DNA from: Diadema setosum
Lineage: Eukaryota > Echinodermata > Echinoidea > Diadematoida > Diadematidae
Reading direction: 5' to 3'
DNA: 64,000 bases
Assembly (NCBI GenBank): GCA_033980235.1
Contig: CM067077.1
Coordinates: 1,423,501 to 1,487,500, forward strand
Under the pieces are notes generated by a model. That model made no database searches. It was given only the letters and a program-made list of their open reading frames with translations, and had not been told where the DNA came from. Below are positions 19,958 through 31,049 of the stretch, piece by piece (within the stretch, counting starts at the first letter, position 1; each line of letters opens with the position of its first letter). Position numbers and translations under genes: made by a program.

Positions 19958-21196
19958 TGTGACCATGCATCACAAAACCAACAAAAAGTCGCTAGACATG
20001 TATTTTTTTTAAGGTAGGGTAAATTCTGAAAGAGCAGAATAATATAAGCTTTAAAATGGTGTATAACCCAATTCAAATGAATTCCCCCACCCCCCCTATA
20101 TAAATACCGGAAAGAAAGCACACACTCTGCAAAAGTGTGACCTAAGAAAAGAGGCTCTGAAGTACAGAGTCTTTACCTAGCCGTGCTAGCAATGTGATGA
20201 AAGTGACAAAACACCGGATGTAAACCACCGGATCAATAACAATGTAGGGATTATCAGATTAAGCTGAAATAGAGCATTGCACCTGTCCGTGATCAATGCT
20301 AACTTTCTAAGCAGTAGCATTATCTTTTCAAAAGTTATTCGACTTAAAATTGAAGAGTGTGCACAGAATTTCAAGAAATGGAAGAGAGTCTCTAGAGGGC
20401 TTTTTACACTTGTGTTTCTTAACCCCGGACTTTCTCTGACCCAGGACTATCGTTAGTCCCGTACCAATCTTTTTCAGCTTTTTACACTCGCCAATTAGTC
20501 CCGTACTATCTCTTGTCCGGGGCTAGGGAGAAAACTGACCTTATTGCACTCGTATTTCTTAGCCCCGGACTTTCCAAACCACATGAATATTCATAATTAC
20601 GCTGTGTACTGTACACGTACACGCACGCACCGGCAGCACTTGATTACCTCGTTTCTGATTGGTCAGTTAGGGTCGGACTTCGTCTCCGTCGCTTAGCCCA
20701 GGATTATTTTTTCGTTCTGTTTACACTCACTTGCTTGGCACCGCAATTGCGGTGCTAACCCCTGCTATTTTGCAGGGCCAGATAGTACCGTACTATCGGT
20801 GGGGCTAGCTCACTTTGGCAAAAACGAGTGTAAACAGAAAGTGGGCTCAGGATAGTCCCGTACCAACAGTGGGGCTAAGCCCCCCCCCCCCCCCCCCAGC
20901 CCCACCGTTGGTCCGGGGCTAAACAAAAATTTAAAAGTGTAAAAAGCCCTTAAGACATACTTAACATTCTACTCCCCTACCCCTCCCCCCACAAAAAAGG
21001 GATGTAGAGAAACTGCTGAAAACGCACTTTCCCATTGATGTTAGAATCCCAAACTAAATAATACAGCAGAAGATTAGGACTTTCAGGAAACATGAAAATC
21101 TCAAGATTTAATTGGTTGACCCATTTCACTATTTTTGAGCCGTCACCTAAAATCAAAGGATAAGACTTTTCGTTGGTTTTGTGATGCACGGTCACA
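19958..21196. mobile_element. TIR element (non-autonomous DNA transposon)
   Basis: Ends are inverted relatives: TGTGACCATGCATCACAAAA and on for about 35 bp at 19,958-19,992, and the reverse complement of TGTGACCGTGCATCACAAAA at 21,164-21,196. A third, lone copy of this terminus lies at about 44,740-44,775. No transposase ORF is seen. A separate MITE (20,397-20,951) sits inside; without it this element would be about 680 bp. Confidence 0.65.
20397..20951. mobile_element. MITE nested in the TIR element
   Basis: Terminal inverted repeats AGGGCTTTTTACACTT and AAGTGTAAAAAGCCCT. Inside are repeated CCCGTAC and CCGGGGCTA words in both orientations, so it folds well, and a C17 run lies at 20,881-20,897. 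No coding capacity. Target duplication not clear. Confidence 0.75.
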
Positions 21197-21614
21197 TTTA
21201 GACGTGTTTACAAAGATTTTTTTTTTTTTTTTTTGGTTATATCCAAGTGATATTTTATTTGGCGCTCAACATTCTTGATGTAATCACAGCTGAGAGATAC
21301 ATGACAAAGAATAAATTTTGTTCAGCTTCTTGATTATACATGCACATTTTTGTCTTGAGGTATGCTGTCTGTGTGGGTTTATAATGGAAAGAAATGCCAT
21401 TCTGTACCAAATGTAGTGACACCGAATGAGAATACAGGGGCTTCACCAGCTTTTTTTCAAGGGGGGTGCGTTTTGACGCTAAATATACCAGCGAGATTCT
21501 TTTTTTTTTTCTATTTGATTTATTGGTGCCTGTATCATCATGTACATTTGCATAACACACTGCACATATAATGTATACATACATTCCAATTTGTTAGTGA
21601 CACGTATTCATAAG
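21197..21614. other. AT-rich interval
   Basis: No gene is recognised. TCACCAGCTTTTTTTCAAGG followed by GGGGTGCGTTTTGACG at about 21,448-21,478 recurs in inverted form at about 62,298-62,338, marking another dispersed repeat. A T17 run lies at about 21,218-21,234. Confidence 0.5.
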
Positions 21615-22886
21615 CATAAGTTAAACATAGTGCAAAATAAATGTAAAGGACTCTGATTATAACATACGGGGGGGGGGGGGGGAGGGGTAGTGACGGTGTG
21701 AGATCCTCGGCGAGGGAGCGAAGCGACCGAACGGGGGAGGGTGTGGGAGGGGGGTACCCCCTCGCACGGTAGGGACTTTTTTGTAAAAAACAGAGTATAA
21801 AAGTCGCGTTTATTGGGCATTTTAAATCAAAATTCTAGGGAAATTAAACAGTGGAAAATTCAATGTAAAGAACTATGATCATAACATACAGGGGTACATT
21901 ATGTGACGGTGTGAGATCCTCGGCCAGGGAGCGAAGCGGCCGAGCGGGGGAGGGTAATACCCCCTCCCACGGTAGGGACTTTTCTAAAAACAGAGTATAA
22001 AAGTCACGTTTATCGGGCATTTCATATCAAAATTCTATAGGGAATTAAACATCGTGAAATAATCACTGTGTAGGAATATGATTATAACATGCGGGGGTAC
22101 ATTATGTAACGGTTTTAGATCCTCGGCGAGGGAGCGAAGCAACCGAGCGGGGGAGGGAGTGGGAGGGGGATACCCCCTCCCAGGGTAGGGACTTTTTGTG
22201 ATGTGTACAGTATAGAAGTCGCGTTTGTAGAGAATCTTAAAGCAAAATCTGGGAATTAAACATAGTAGAAAATTCACTGTAAAAGGACTATGATCACAAC
22301 ATACGGGGGTAAATTATGCGACGGAGTAAGATCCTCGGCGAAGGAGCGAAGCGGCCGAGCAGGGGAGGGTGTGGGAGGGGGATACCCCCTCCAATGGAAG
22401 CGACTTTTTTTTCTAAAAACAGAGTATAAAAGTAGCGTTTATAGGGCATTTTAAATGAAAATTCTAGGGAATTAAACATCGTAACTAAAGCACTGTGAAG
22501 GACTATGATTATAAAATGCAAGGGCACATTATGACGTGACGGTGTTAGATCCTCGGCGAGGGAGCGAAGCGACCGACCGGGGGAGGGTGTGGGAGGGGGA
22601 TGTCCCCTCCCACGGTAGGGACTTTTTCTAAAAACAGAGTCGCGTTTATAGGGCATTTTATACCAAAATTCTACCGGGAATTAAACATTGTAAAATAATC
22701 ACTGTGTAGGACTATATGATATGATTATAACATGCGGGGGTATATTATGACTTGTGACGGTGTTAGATCCTCGGCGAGGGAGCGAAGCGACAGAGCGGGG
22801 TAGGGTGTGGGAGGGGGATACCCCCTCCCAGGGTAGGGACTTTTTGTAATGGGTATAGAGTATAAAAGTCGCGTTTGTAGAGCATC
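21615..22886 (+). repeat. ~215-bp GC-rich satellite, block 1 (six units)
   Basis: Six tandem units with the landmark GATCCTCGGC at about 21,700, 21,917, 22,110, 22,330, 22,547 and 22,765, most spacings 217-220 bp. Each unit holds GAGGGAGCGAAGCG, a near-perfect hairpin of GGAGGGGGATACCCCCTCC type, the words GTAGGGACTTTTT and AGAGTATAAAAGTCGCGTTT, and an AT-rich link with TTAAACAT. Open frames on the minus strand are by-products of the repeat. Confidence 0.9.
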
Positions 22887-25158
22887 TGTAATAGTGTCTG
22901 ATGTATCCGATCATTTTCCGATTTTCGCTGTTATGCCCAATGTTAACATAAGTGATGCCTCTTTTTATTCGCCCAATTCTGGTTTTCGAGAAATGCCAGA
23001 AACTAATCTTAATAGACATAGGGAGAGACTAGGATCCGTTAATTGGTCAATTGTTAATAACCAAAGTGATGTAAACTTAGTTTGTGAACACTTTTCACAA
23101 ATACTATCATCCGCATTCAATTCCATTATACCCGTTAAGCCATTTGCTCGTTCAAACCGTAAAAATGTTCAAAAAAAAAAAAAAAAAAAAACATGGATTG
23201 CGAAATCTCTCCTGAGGTCTATTCACCGTAAAAATGCTCTTTTCTACAAATACCGAAGTGATCCTAACAGGCGAACTCGGTCTCGGTATGTCAGCATGTA
23301 TGTGCATTATCGCAACGTTCTTACATCATCCATACGTTTAGCCAAACGAATGTATTTTTCAAAGCAATTTATCAAGCATAAGAATGACATCAAGAGTACG
23401 TGGAAGGTAATAAATGAAGCGCTGAACACTAGAAATAACATCGAACCACCTAGGCATAATGATAAGTACATTGAAGATCAAGCTGATGTGGCAGAAGTAT
23501 TCAATGAATACTTTGTAAGCATAGGACCTAATCTTGCCAGCAGTATTCCGCATTCAAATGCTGATTTTATTACTTTCTAAAAGACCAGAATCAGTAGTCT
23601 CTTTTTTTTGAACCTGTTATTGAAGAAGAAATCAAAGATATCGTGCAAAATTTGAACACTAAGAAAAGCTCTGGATGTGATGGAATCACCAATTTTCTCC
23701 TTAAAAACGTCATTAATGAAATAGTTATACCATTAACACACATTTTTAATTTATCGTTATCTACTGGCATAGTTCCACAAAAAATGAAAATAGCTAAAGT
23801 AGTACCAATTTTTAAAAAAAGAACAAAAAGAATCTGTGACAAATTATCGCCCTCTATCTTTGTTAACTTCATTTTTCAAAACTTCTTGAAAGGTTGGTAT
23901 AATATACGCGCACACACAAATTTCTCGAAAAGTGTGAAGTTTTGTGTAACTCCCAGTTTGGTTTTAGGAAAAACCACAGTACGACCCATGCCTTACTCAC
24001 TTTTATCCATAAAGTTGCTCATGCTATAGATGATGTCTCCCACACTATTGGAGTTTTTCTTGATTTTTCGAAGGCCTTCGATACAATTCACCACGATATT
24101 TTGATTTACAAGCAACAACATTATGGTATACGTGGGAAGGCTTTGGACTGCATGGTTTCGAGATTATTTATCAAACAGAAAACAATTTGTGAGTATAAAT
24201 GGCCGTGATTCTCAGTTAAAGTTAATTTCATGTGGTGTTCAACAGGGCTCCTTACTAGGCCCACTATTGTTCATTTTGTACATTAACGATCTTCCTAGTT
24301 CCTCGCCAATTCTTTCCTTTATATGTTTTGCTGACGACTCCAATCTGTTTTTTACATACAGACATCCTTATACTCTTGTTAACACAGTGAACAAAGAACT
24401 TAAATCTGTGCAATCTTGGATATACGCCAATAAATTGTCACTTAATATTGATAAAACCCATTGTATGCTTTTTGGCAACAGTCTTAAAACCCTTCCTTTT
24501 CATATTAAGTTTAATGAAATTGAATTAAATCAAGTTAGTAGTAATAAATTTTTAGGGCTTTTTATTGATAGTGATTTTATTGATAGTGAGTTAGTTAAGT
24601 AATATTCTTTCTAAAAATACGAGTGTTCTTAATAAACTTAAGAGTGTTTTTCTAAGTCAAATTCTGCTTGATCTTTATTCTACTTTGATTACTCCGTACC
24701 TTAATTATGGTATTCTTGTGTGGGGGAATGCAACTTGAAATCTTCCTGATATACTGTTCCGTATTCAAAAACGCGCCATCAGAAATATCAACCATGTTGG
24801 ATATTTGTCCCACACGAATGATTTATTTTTGACAAATAAAATATTGAAAACATCAGGTCTGTTCAGTTACAACGTCGGCATATTTATGTATAAATTTTCC
24901 GCCAAGGAGTTACCGGATGTTTTTCCTCGCATGTTCACGAAAAACTATTTGGTTCATAATTATCCTACCCGCCAAAGTGACGCATTTCACCTTCCACGTA
25001 CTCGAACAATTTTCGCTAAAAAAAACCCGATAATGTATACGGGCCCTAGATACTGGAATGACCTCTCCCCCGAAATAAGAAGCTGCTCGTCTCTATATTC
25101 TTTTAAACGCAAATTAAAAGAGTCTTTATTGAGTGCATATTTTGCAGACACTGAATAG
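22887..25158 (+). pseudogene. Endonuclease C-terminus and reverse transcriptase of LINE copy B (broken)
   Basis: First frame (to 23,580): end of the APE-type endonuclease (SDHFPIF), then a Lys-rich link with an A20 run and NEYFVSIGPNL. After a frame break: EEEIKDIVQNLNTKKSSGCD, FLLKNVINEIVIPL, VVPIFKK; then FGFRKNHSTTHALL and FLDFSKAFDTIHHDIL; then CGVQQGSLLGPLLFILYIND with the catalytic FADDSNLFF. Further breaks near 23,900, 24,120 and 24,600 precede TPYLNYGILVWG, IQKRAIRNINHVGYL, RQSDAFHLPRTRTIFAK and GPRYWNDLSPEI, with the stop at 25,156-25,158. It lines up segment by segment with copies A and C, so all three are one family. Confidence 0.85.
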
Positions 25159-25852
25159 TCGTAATGTCTTATGTAATACTGTCGTATGTTATTGTCCAAT
25201 CAAACATTTTGTCAACACGATGCAGATTCCATTTAGGGTCTTGCCATCAGGCTCTCTGAATTCATCATTAGCAATTCCACACTCTACTTCGTTTCCCTCT
25301 CTTCCTCTTTCCCTCTACCTCTCTCTGCAGAGCTTGACGGCAGGCACCAAATGGCTTAATAGCTATACATGTTACTTTTTGTGTCTTACTGATCATATCC
25401 TGGTGATAGTCTATAGTATATGAGTTACCAAAGTAGGCTTTATAGTAATGATAGCTCGGTCACAGTAATGGTTCACATTAAAGTATAGTTATTTTTTTTC
25501 TTCTTCTTCGTTTTCTTCTTCTTTTTTATCACATAAAATTTGGCAACCTTACATCATCATTCTGGTCTTATCTTCTATCCGTTCTCCGTTTCTTTTTCAC
25601 AAACACTGATTACTCGGGGCTTACAGCCAAACAAGCAAGCTTTCATGTAGGTCCCGTCATACTTCTCTTTGATCAACCTCATTTTGATTTCGATTTCGAT
25701 TTTGAGCAGTTATCATTACATGTAATTACTGTGTTATCACCATGTATATTGTTTGTTTTCTGCACATTGTTCACAAGATAAAAGAACTTGTCTGATTTCT
25801 GTTGGAATGTTCATAAATGAGAAGTATGAAAATAAAATGAATTGAATTGAAT
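22887..25852 (+). mobile_element. CR1/Jockey-like LINE copy B in the satellite
   Basis: A 2,966-bp plus-strand LINE that breaks the satellite: block 1 stops within a unit after GTTTGTAGAGCATCT and the unit resumes after 25,852 (AAAACAAAATTTGG, GAAACATAGTAG). It is 5'-truncated within the endonuclease domain (SDVSDHFPIF remains at about 22,896-22,925) and ends in ATGAAAATAAAATGAATTG with TTGAA-type repeats. A clear target duplication was not found. Confidence 0.82.
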
Positions 25853-26500
25853 AAAACAAAATTTGGAATGAAACATAGTAGAAAATTAACTGTAAAGGAC
25901 TATGATCACAACATACAGGGGTACATTATGTGACGGTGTGAGATCCTCGGCGGGGGAGCGAAGCGGCCGAGCGGGTGAGGGTGTGGGAGGGGGGTACCCC
26001 CTCCCACGGTAGGGACTTTTTCTAAAAACAGAGTATAAAAGTCGCGTTTAAAGGGCATTTTCAATCAAAATTTTAAGGAATTAAACATCGTAAAAAATCA
26101 CTGTAAAAAACTATGATTTTAACATGCGGGGGGTGCATTATGTGACGGTGTGAGATCCTCGGCGAGGGAGCGAAGCGACCGAGCGGGGGAGGGTGTGGGA
26201 AGGCGACACTCCCTCCCATGGTAGGGACTTTTTGTAAAAGCAGAATATAAAAGTCGCGTTTGTAGAGCATCTAAAGGCAAATTTCTTGGACTTACACATA
26301 GTAGAAAATTCACTGTAAAGGACTTTGATTTCAACTTACGGGGGTACATTCTGTGACGGTGTGATATTCTCGACGAGGGAGCGAAGCGGCCTAGCGGGAG
26401 AGGGTGTTTCAGGGGATACCCCCGTCCAACGGTAATGCTTTTTGTAAAAGCAGAGTACAAAAGTCGCGTTTGTAGAGCATTTCAAAAACAAATGTCTAGG
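25853..26500 (+). repeat. ~215-bp satellite, block 2 (three units)
   Basis: Continuation of block 1 beyond LINE copy B. GATCCTCGGC-type landmarks lie at about 25,943 and 26,155, and a decayed one (GATATTCTCGACG) at about 26,363. The last unit is the most diverged. Confidence 0.88.
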
Positions 26501-28060
26501 GTATCAAACAAAGTAAAAAAAAAAAAACACTGGGAAGGACTGTATTCATAACTTATTAAAGCCATTCATTTCACTACAAGTATATACGGGCAGAGGGAGT
26601 CTGAAATGTATTAATTAAAAGCTTAAAAGTGATCGCATTGTTCGAGCAATACAATTTTATATTACCATAAAAGCATAGAAGAACAGAAAAAAAAATTAAG
26701 GTTTACTAAATTTATGTTTCCAGGTGCACACTCGAGGACGCGAGTTTACCATCTATCTATACATTGAATTTACTCATAAGGAAGTATTAGTGTATAGATA
26801 TATTAATGTAAATTGTGAGTGCACTGTGTTTCGCCCCATTAGGGGAGAAAATTTCGCATTTTCGGTTATCAAATTGACAACTTTTAGACGAGAAAGTGCC
26901 TTTAGGTCTCCAACCATACACATAGAAAACTTGGGGGATTGACAAATTTCAGAATATTTCATCGAAAAGTATGTGTGATATATCTGTCACTTGAATTCAA
27001 ATATTTTCAAAAGTTCCCTCATCCTCTTTGATTTATGTTTCCCCCGCCCGGTTCCTACCCACAGATTCAACATTTGGGGACTGACATTCTTCGGAGTATT
27101 TCTTAGAAATGTCCATCAGGGGCAAAACATGTTTTTTTTTTGTTTTTTTTTTTTTGTGCCACCCCCCATGCCCACTGCTGTGACAATAATTGATCAATTA
27201 TTGAAAGACTAAAATGAACAGTATAGGGGAGGATGTTGGAGGGGTAGCCGCTCCAACGCGACAGAGATTTTGCATTTTCAGAATTGAAATTCAACAATCC
27301 GTTGCAGAATGAAATATTTGGACGGTTTTCAATTTAAAAAAGGAAGGAAATTTTCCTCATTTCGAGAATTAAGGGTAACGTTTGCCCCTTTGTCCTCCGG
27401 GATCGATGCTCTTGCATACGAGAAAGCTGTTGCATTTTTAGAATTCAAATGAAAATAGCTCATAAAGATATTTGGAATTTAGGAAGCTCTCAATCCCCCA
27501 AGACTTTTAGTGCACTGATAATAAAACGAAGGGAAACCAAGCGGGCCAAGGGTTAATTGAAAGGAGATAATTATCCCCCCGGACCCGGCGGAACTTTTGT
27601 TGTTGTTGTTTTTTTTTTTCAAAGTGAAGTGACAGATCTGGTGCACACTTGCGATAAAACATTGGTAAATCTATCAATCTAAAGGTGTATTAAGTCCATG
27701 AAAAATAGACCAAACCGGAGAGGGTGTGGGAAGGGGTGTCCCCCTCCAACACGAGAGAGACTTTTCATTCTTAGAATTGAAATTCAGCAACCTGGTTCAC
27801 ACTTTAGGTGAAATATTTGGACAGATTTCTATCAAAAAAAGCAAGAAAATCTTCTCATCTCGGGAATTAGGATTATGTGTGTATGGGGGGGGGGGGGGAG
27901 GCGCAAATGATATGCTTACTCTTGCAATATTTTAATGGGGGAACTTCTTTTTTTCAGTAAAAAAGCAAGAAAATCTTCTCATCTCGGGAATCATAAAATG
28001 GGGGGGGGGGGAGGCGTTGCCCCTCCAAAATTTTTATAAGGCTAAGGCTCGCACTTGGTC
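26501..28060. repeat. Degenerate tandem repeat region
   Basis: At least four diverged units share a G-rich segment with CCCCTCCAA and GAGAGACTTT, then TTCAGAATTGAAATTCA and GAAATATTTGGAC (clear at about 27,225-27,330 and 27,720-27,830; weaker at 26,850-26,960, 27,400-27,480 and 27,960-28,040). An inverted relative lies at about 38,085-38,180. No coding sequence recognised. Confidence 0.5.
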
Positions 28061-28197
28061 TCGCATTTTCAATTTGGGTTGGTCAGAAATAAAGTGCTGT
28101 ACGTAGACCCTACATCCTTGCAGCACACGTACACGTGCACGCAAACGTGCACGTGCTCTGTACAGTCGATAGTGAACACTGCAAAATAGATATGTAT

Positions 28198-28760
28198 TAA
28201 AGGACAAATTCACCTTCATAGACATGTGGGTTGAGTGAATGCAGCAATATTAGTAGAACACATCAGTGAGAGTTTGAGCAAAATCGGACAATCCGTTCAA
28301 AAGTTATGAATTTTTTTAAGTTTCTGCTCAGTCACGGCTGGATGAAAAGACTACTATAGCTTGTGATGTCACACGAGTACAGCAATATATAGAAAGAATA
28401 AAGAAAATTCAACATATTTCCATTTTTCTCGCATAACAAAAGAACACTCGACTTCTCTCTTTCAGAAGGCAGGGGGAATAATAATTTACCCTTAACATAG
28501 GTCAGTAGCAAGTCGAAGAAATGTGTACTTTATTCAAAAAGTTTTGTGAAATTCTCTTTTTATTTTCCTTAAATAGTTTTACGCATGTGACATCATACAC
28601 TGTAGTAGTCTTCTCTTCCAGCAGTGACTGCGCAGATACTTAAAATATTCGTAACTTTTGAACGGATTGTCCAATTTTCCTCAAACTTTCACTGATGTGT
28701 TCTACTAATATTGCTGCATTCTCTCAATCCTTATGTACATGAAGGTGGACTTGTCCTTTA
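28198..28760. mobile_element. Palindromic MITE with TA target duplication
   Basis: The ends TAAAGGACAA and TTGTCCTTTA are inverted, and the mirrored match runs about 120 bp inward on each side (GCAGCAATATTAGTAGAAC, ATCGGACAATCCGTTCAAAA and their complements). TA flanks both sides. An unoccupied relative of the insertion site lies, inverted, at about 59,066-59,130. The TA duplication suggests a Tc1/mariner-like transposase acted in trans; that is inference. Confidence 0.85.
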
Positions 28761-28907
28761 AATCAGTGCTGCCAGAGCCCGGGGTGCGATTTTTTTCCCC
28801 CCACGAATCTGTTGTTCCTGGTGCAAAATATAAAGAAAATAAATTTTAAGAAAGGTAATAAAAAGAAGAAAGTTATTTAGCGTCCGGCTTTGAGGTCGCT
28901 CGCAGAC

Positions 28908-28941
<34 letters not shown>

Positions 28942-29005
28942 TCTGATGGGGGGTGCGTTCGCACCCAACGCACCTCCCCTGGTGACGCCCGTGGAATAGC
29001 GCTGG
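28761..29005 (+). repeat. Dispersed repeat related to 58,815-59,130
   Basis: With 28,145-28,197 on the other side of the MITE, this forms one repeat copy: CAGTGCTGCCAGA, GGGTGCGATTTTT, GGTGCAAAATATAA, TTTAGCGTCCGGC, GAGGTCGCTCGCAGACTGA, a T29 run and GGGTGCGTTCGCACCC. An inverted copy with the same word order is at 58,815-59,130. Confidence 0.7.
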
Positions 29006-30019
29006 CTTAATGGGTCAGCGAACAACACATTAGACTAAAAATCTCCTAACACAAAATGGCTGTCCGAGCCACGAGAGCTTCCGAATGGAAGCACACTCTC
29101 AGTGCGCATGCGCATGAAGAGAGGCCAAAAGAGCCACGCGTCTTCTGGCCTCTCTCCTCCAATCACCGCAGCTCGCGGTTAACAATGTTTGCTTATGATG
29201 TGTACACACACACGTGTCTCAGTGGCAGCAATGTCCCACACGTTTATGGCTATAGCACCGAGTCTGGCATCGCCCACTTGCTCGGTCGCTCGGGAGATTA
29301 CGAAATAACGCATCGTTAGGGGAGACGATCGTCCGACTCTAATTCAAGCGGTTCAATTTTCCTCTGTATCATGATAACTTCATGAATTAAGCGGGACTGA
29401 CACATTAAAGTTCTCCCCAATAAGAGCACAGATGTGTTCCCAAGTGTAAGCATGAAAGTACAATAATGTGAAAATTTGAAATTTTGCTCTGACTGAACCA
29501 AAACTTATCGGCCTCATTATGAATTCACTTGTTCTTTGGCTGTTGGTTTTAGGATAAATATTATAAAATGGGTTCAAGAATGTAGCCAATTGGAAGCGCT
29601 GAAACGAGTCACGTGTGCGTGCATTAATTTCTTCAGGTATGCACTAAGAAGAGTCTCTCTTCCACCTCCCTGGCCTGACGTACGTCACAGTGTTTACACT
29701 AGCAGTGCGCACTTAATCAGTTGTTACAAGTGCGTCACGCGCTACTATACGCGCTGTCAATCCTGTAAACAACTTCTAGTTCGGGCCGCGGGCTGCCACA
29801 ACAGCCGGCGGCCTTTCTTGTGCATAACACGTGGCGTACGTATACTCTTATACGTACGTACAGTACTTATGTGCGGGATTTCCGAGTGCAACGTGCGTAA
29901 ATGTTTGGGACGAACATCTTCGGACATCTTGACTTTTGAGCGAGTGCTACATGTAGCTGACTGGTATTGACCCACAAAGATACGTGAATAATGCTGTTAG
30001 TTTTCGACCCATTTTATAA
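29006..30019. other. Gene-free interval
   Basis: GC-richer than its surroundings, with an 87-codon frame at 29,056-29,319 and a 144-codon frame at 29,536-29,970 that show no known motif and no splice or repeat support. I do not call either a gene. Confidence 0.45.
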
Positions 30020-30198
30020 AACAAATGATGCACAGGATTATTTCGTGGCGTTAGTATTGACAACGGTGGCGTTAGTATTGACAACGGTTGCAAACATGCA
30101 CTCGGCTGCGCCTCGTGAATGTCGCACCATTGTCAATACAGTACTTTCGAGCGCGCCGCACCTTCACTAACACACTCTATCCTGTGCATCATTTGTAT
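30020..30198. mobile_element. Small inverted-repeat element
   Basis: ACAAATGATGCACAGGAT at about 30,021-30,038 is mirrored by ATCCTGTGCATCATTTGT at about 30,178-30,196. Inside is a direct repeat of GTGGCGTTAGTATTGACAAC (about 30,046 and 30,067) with an inverted ATTGTCAATAC at 30,132-30,142. It looks like a tiny MITE; no target duplication is clear. Confidence 0.55.
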
Positions 30199-30485
30199 AC
30201 TATGACTTGCGTCACTTAACAAACACCCTAAAAACAATATAGAAAAAGTAAGTTCAAATCGACCCCCTTTTCAAACCCGTTCTTTTCCTTCTTGTCCATG
30301 GCAATTGCCCATTCCCCTTCTCCTCAAAAAACAACAACAAAACAAAACAAAAATCCCAATTGGCATGAATAATGACATGACATGGAGAATAAGGTCATGA
30401 CCATGTGAATATAAACCATTTATCATCTTATATGTGACACAACATGACACCTAATCTATACTGTAGGCTACTATGAATTACCAAC

Positions 30486-30682
30486 CTGGTGGGTTGTATA
30501 GTAGACATCATGCCCAGCAAAGTCCCATATACTCAACGACATCTCATCAGCTGGAGGCGAGTTAAGACTGTCTCCCTTCTCCTTTTTCTCCACGTACTTG
30601 AGCATCTCCTCTTTAATGGATGAGTCACTAGTATCGGAAGGTGACAAGACGGCCGACGAGGCAGAGAATCCCACAGAAGGCT
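30486..30682 (-). CDS. Roco-type gene, exon with switch II (DFAGHD)
   Basis: A 197-bp exon entered in phase 1 and left in phase 0. The acceptor is preceded by a pyrimidine-rich TTTAATACCTACCTCAG; the donor is CAG|GTTGGT, which is weaker than consensus. It encodes an acidic Ser-rich linker (SPSDTSDSSIKEEML) and then MSLSIWDFAGHDVYYTTHQ, the beta-strand plus G3 motif of Roc domains. Known Roc proteins have DFAG followed by Gln, Arg or a variable residue; here it is His. The next exon should carry the FFL..R..Y.LV strand, which I could not find downstream within the window. It lies 9.9 kb from the previous exon, across a repeat-filled intron. Confidence 0.8.
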
Positions 30683-31049
30683 CTGAGGTAGGTATTAAAG
30701 GTAAAATAGTGTACATGTCTAATATGGATGCCGTATGCATAAAATATTAATATAATACTCCGAACAATATACTAGAATAATATTATATGATAGGATAAAA
30801 AAATGTTGCTTGATAAGTGCTTAACAGTAGCTGTCAGGAGCCTATTTAGCAACTACATGTATTAAAATCAACTTCTTATACAGTTTCTTGTTAAAGTACA
30901 GAATAGTAGAAATAAGTACAGAGTGCTAGTCCAATCTACCCGTGCTTCAATATACAAGTGTCATTTGTATACAAACGTTATTGTGGTGTTAAATAGCCAC
31001 AAGTGCATATATATTGTTTGCTTGTTTGAGAGAACCATAGCTATACGTA

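Noticed and set aside
29536..29970. 144-codon ORF
   Set aside because: No motif or homology recognised, no splice or UTR signals; kept only as a note in the gap entry.
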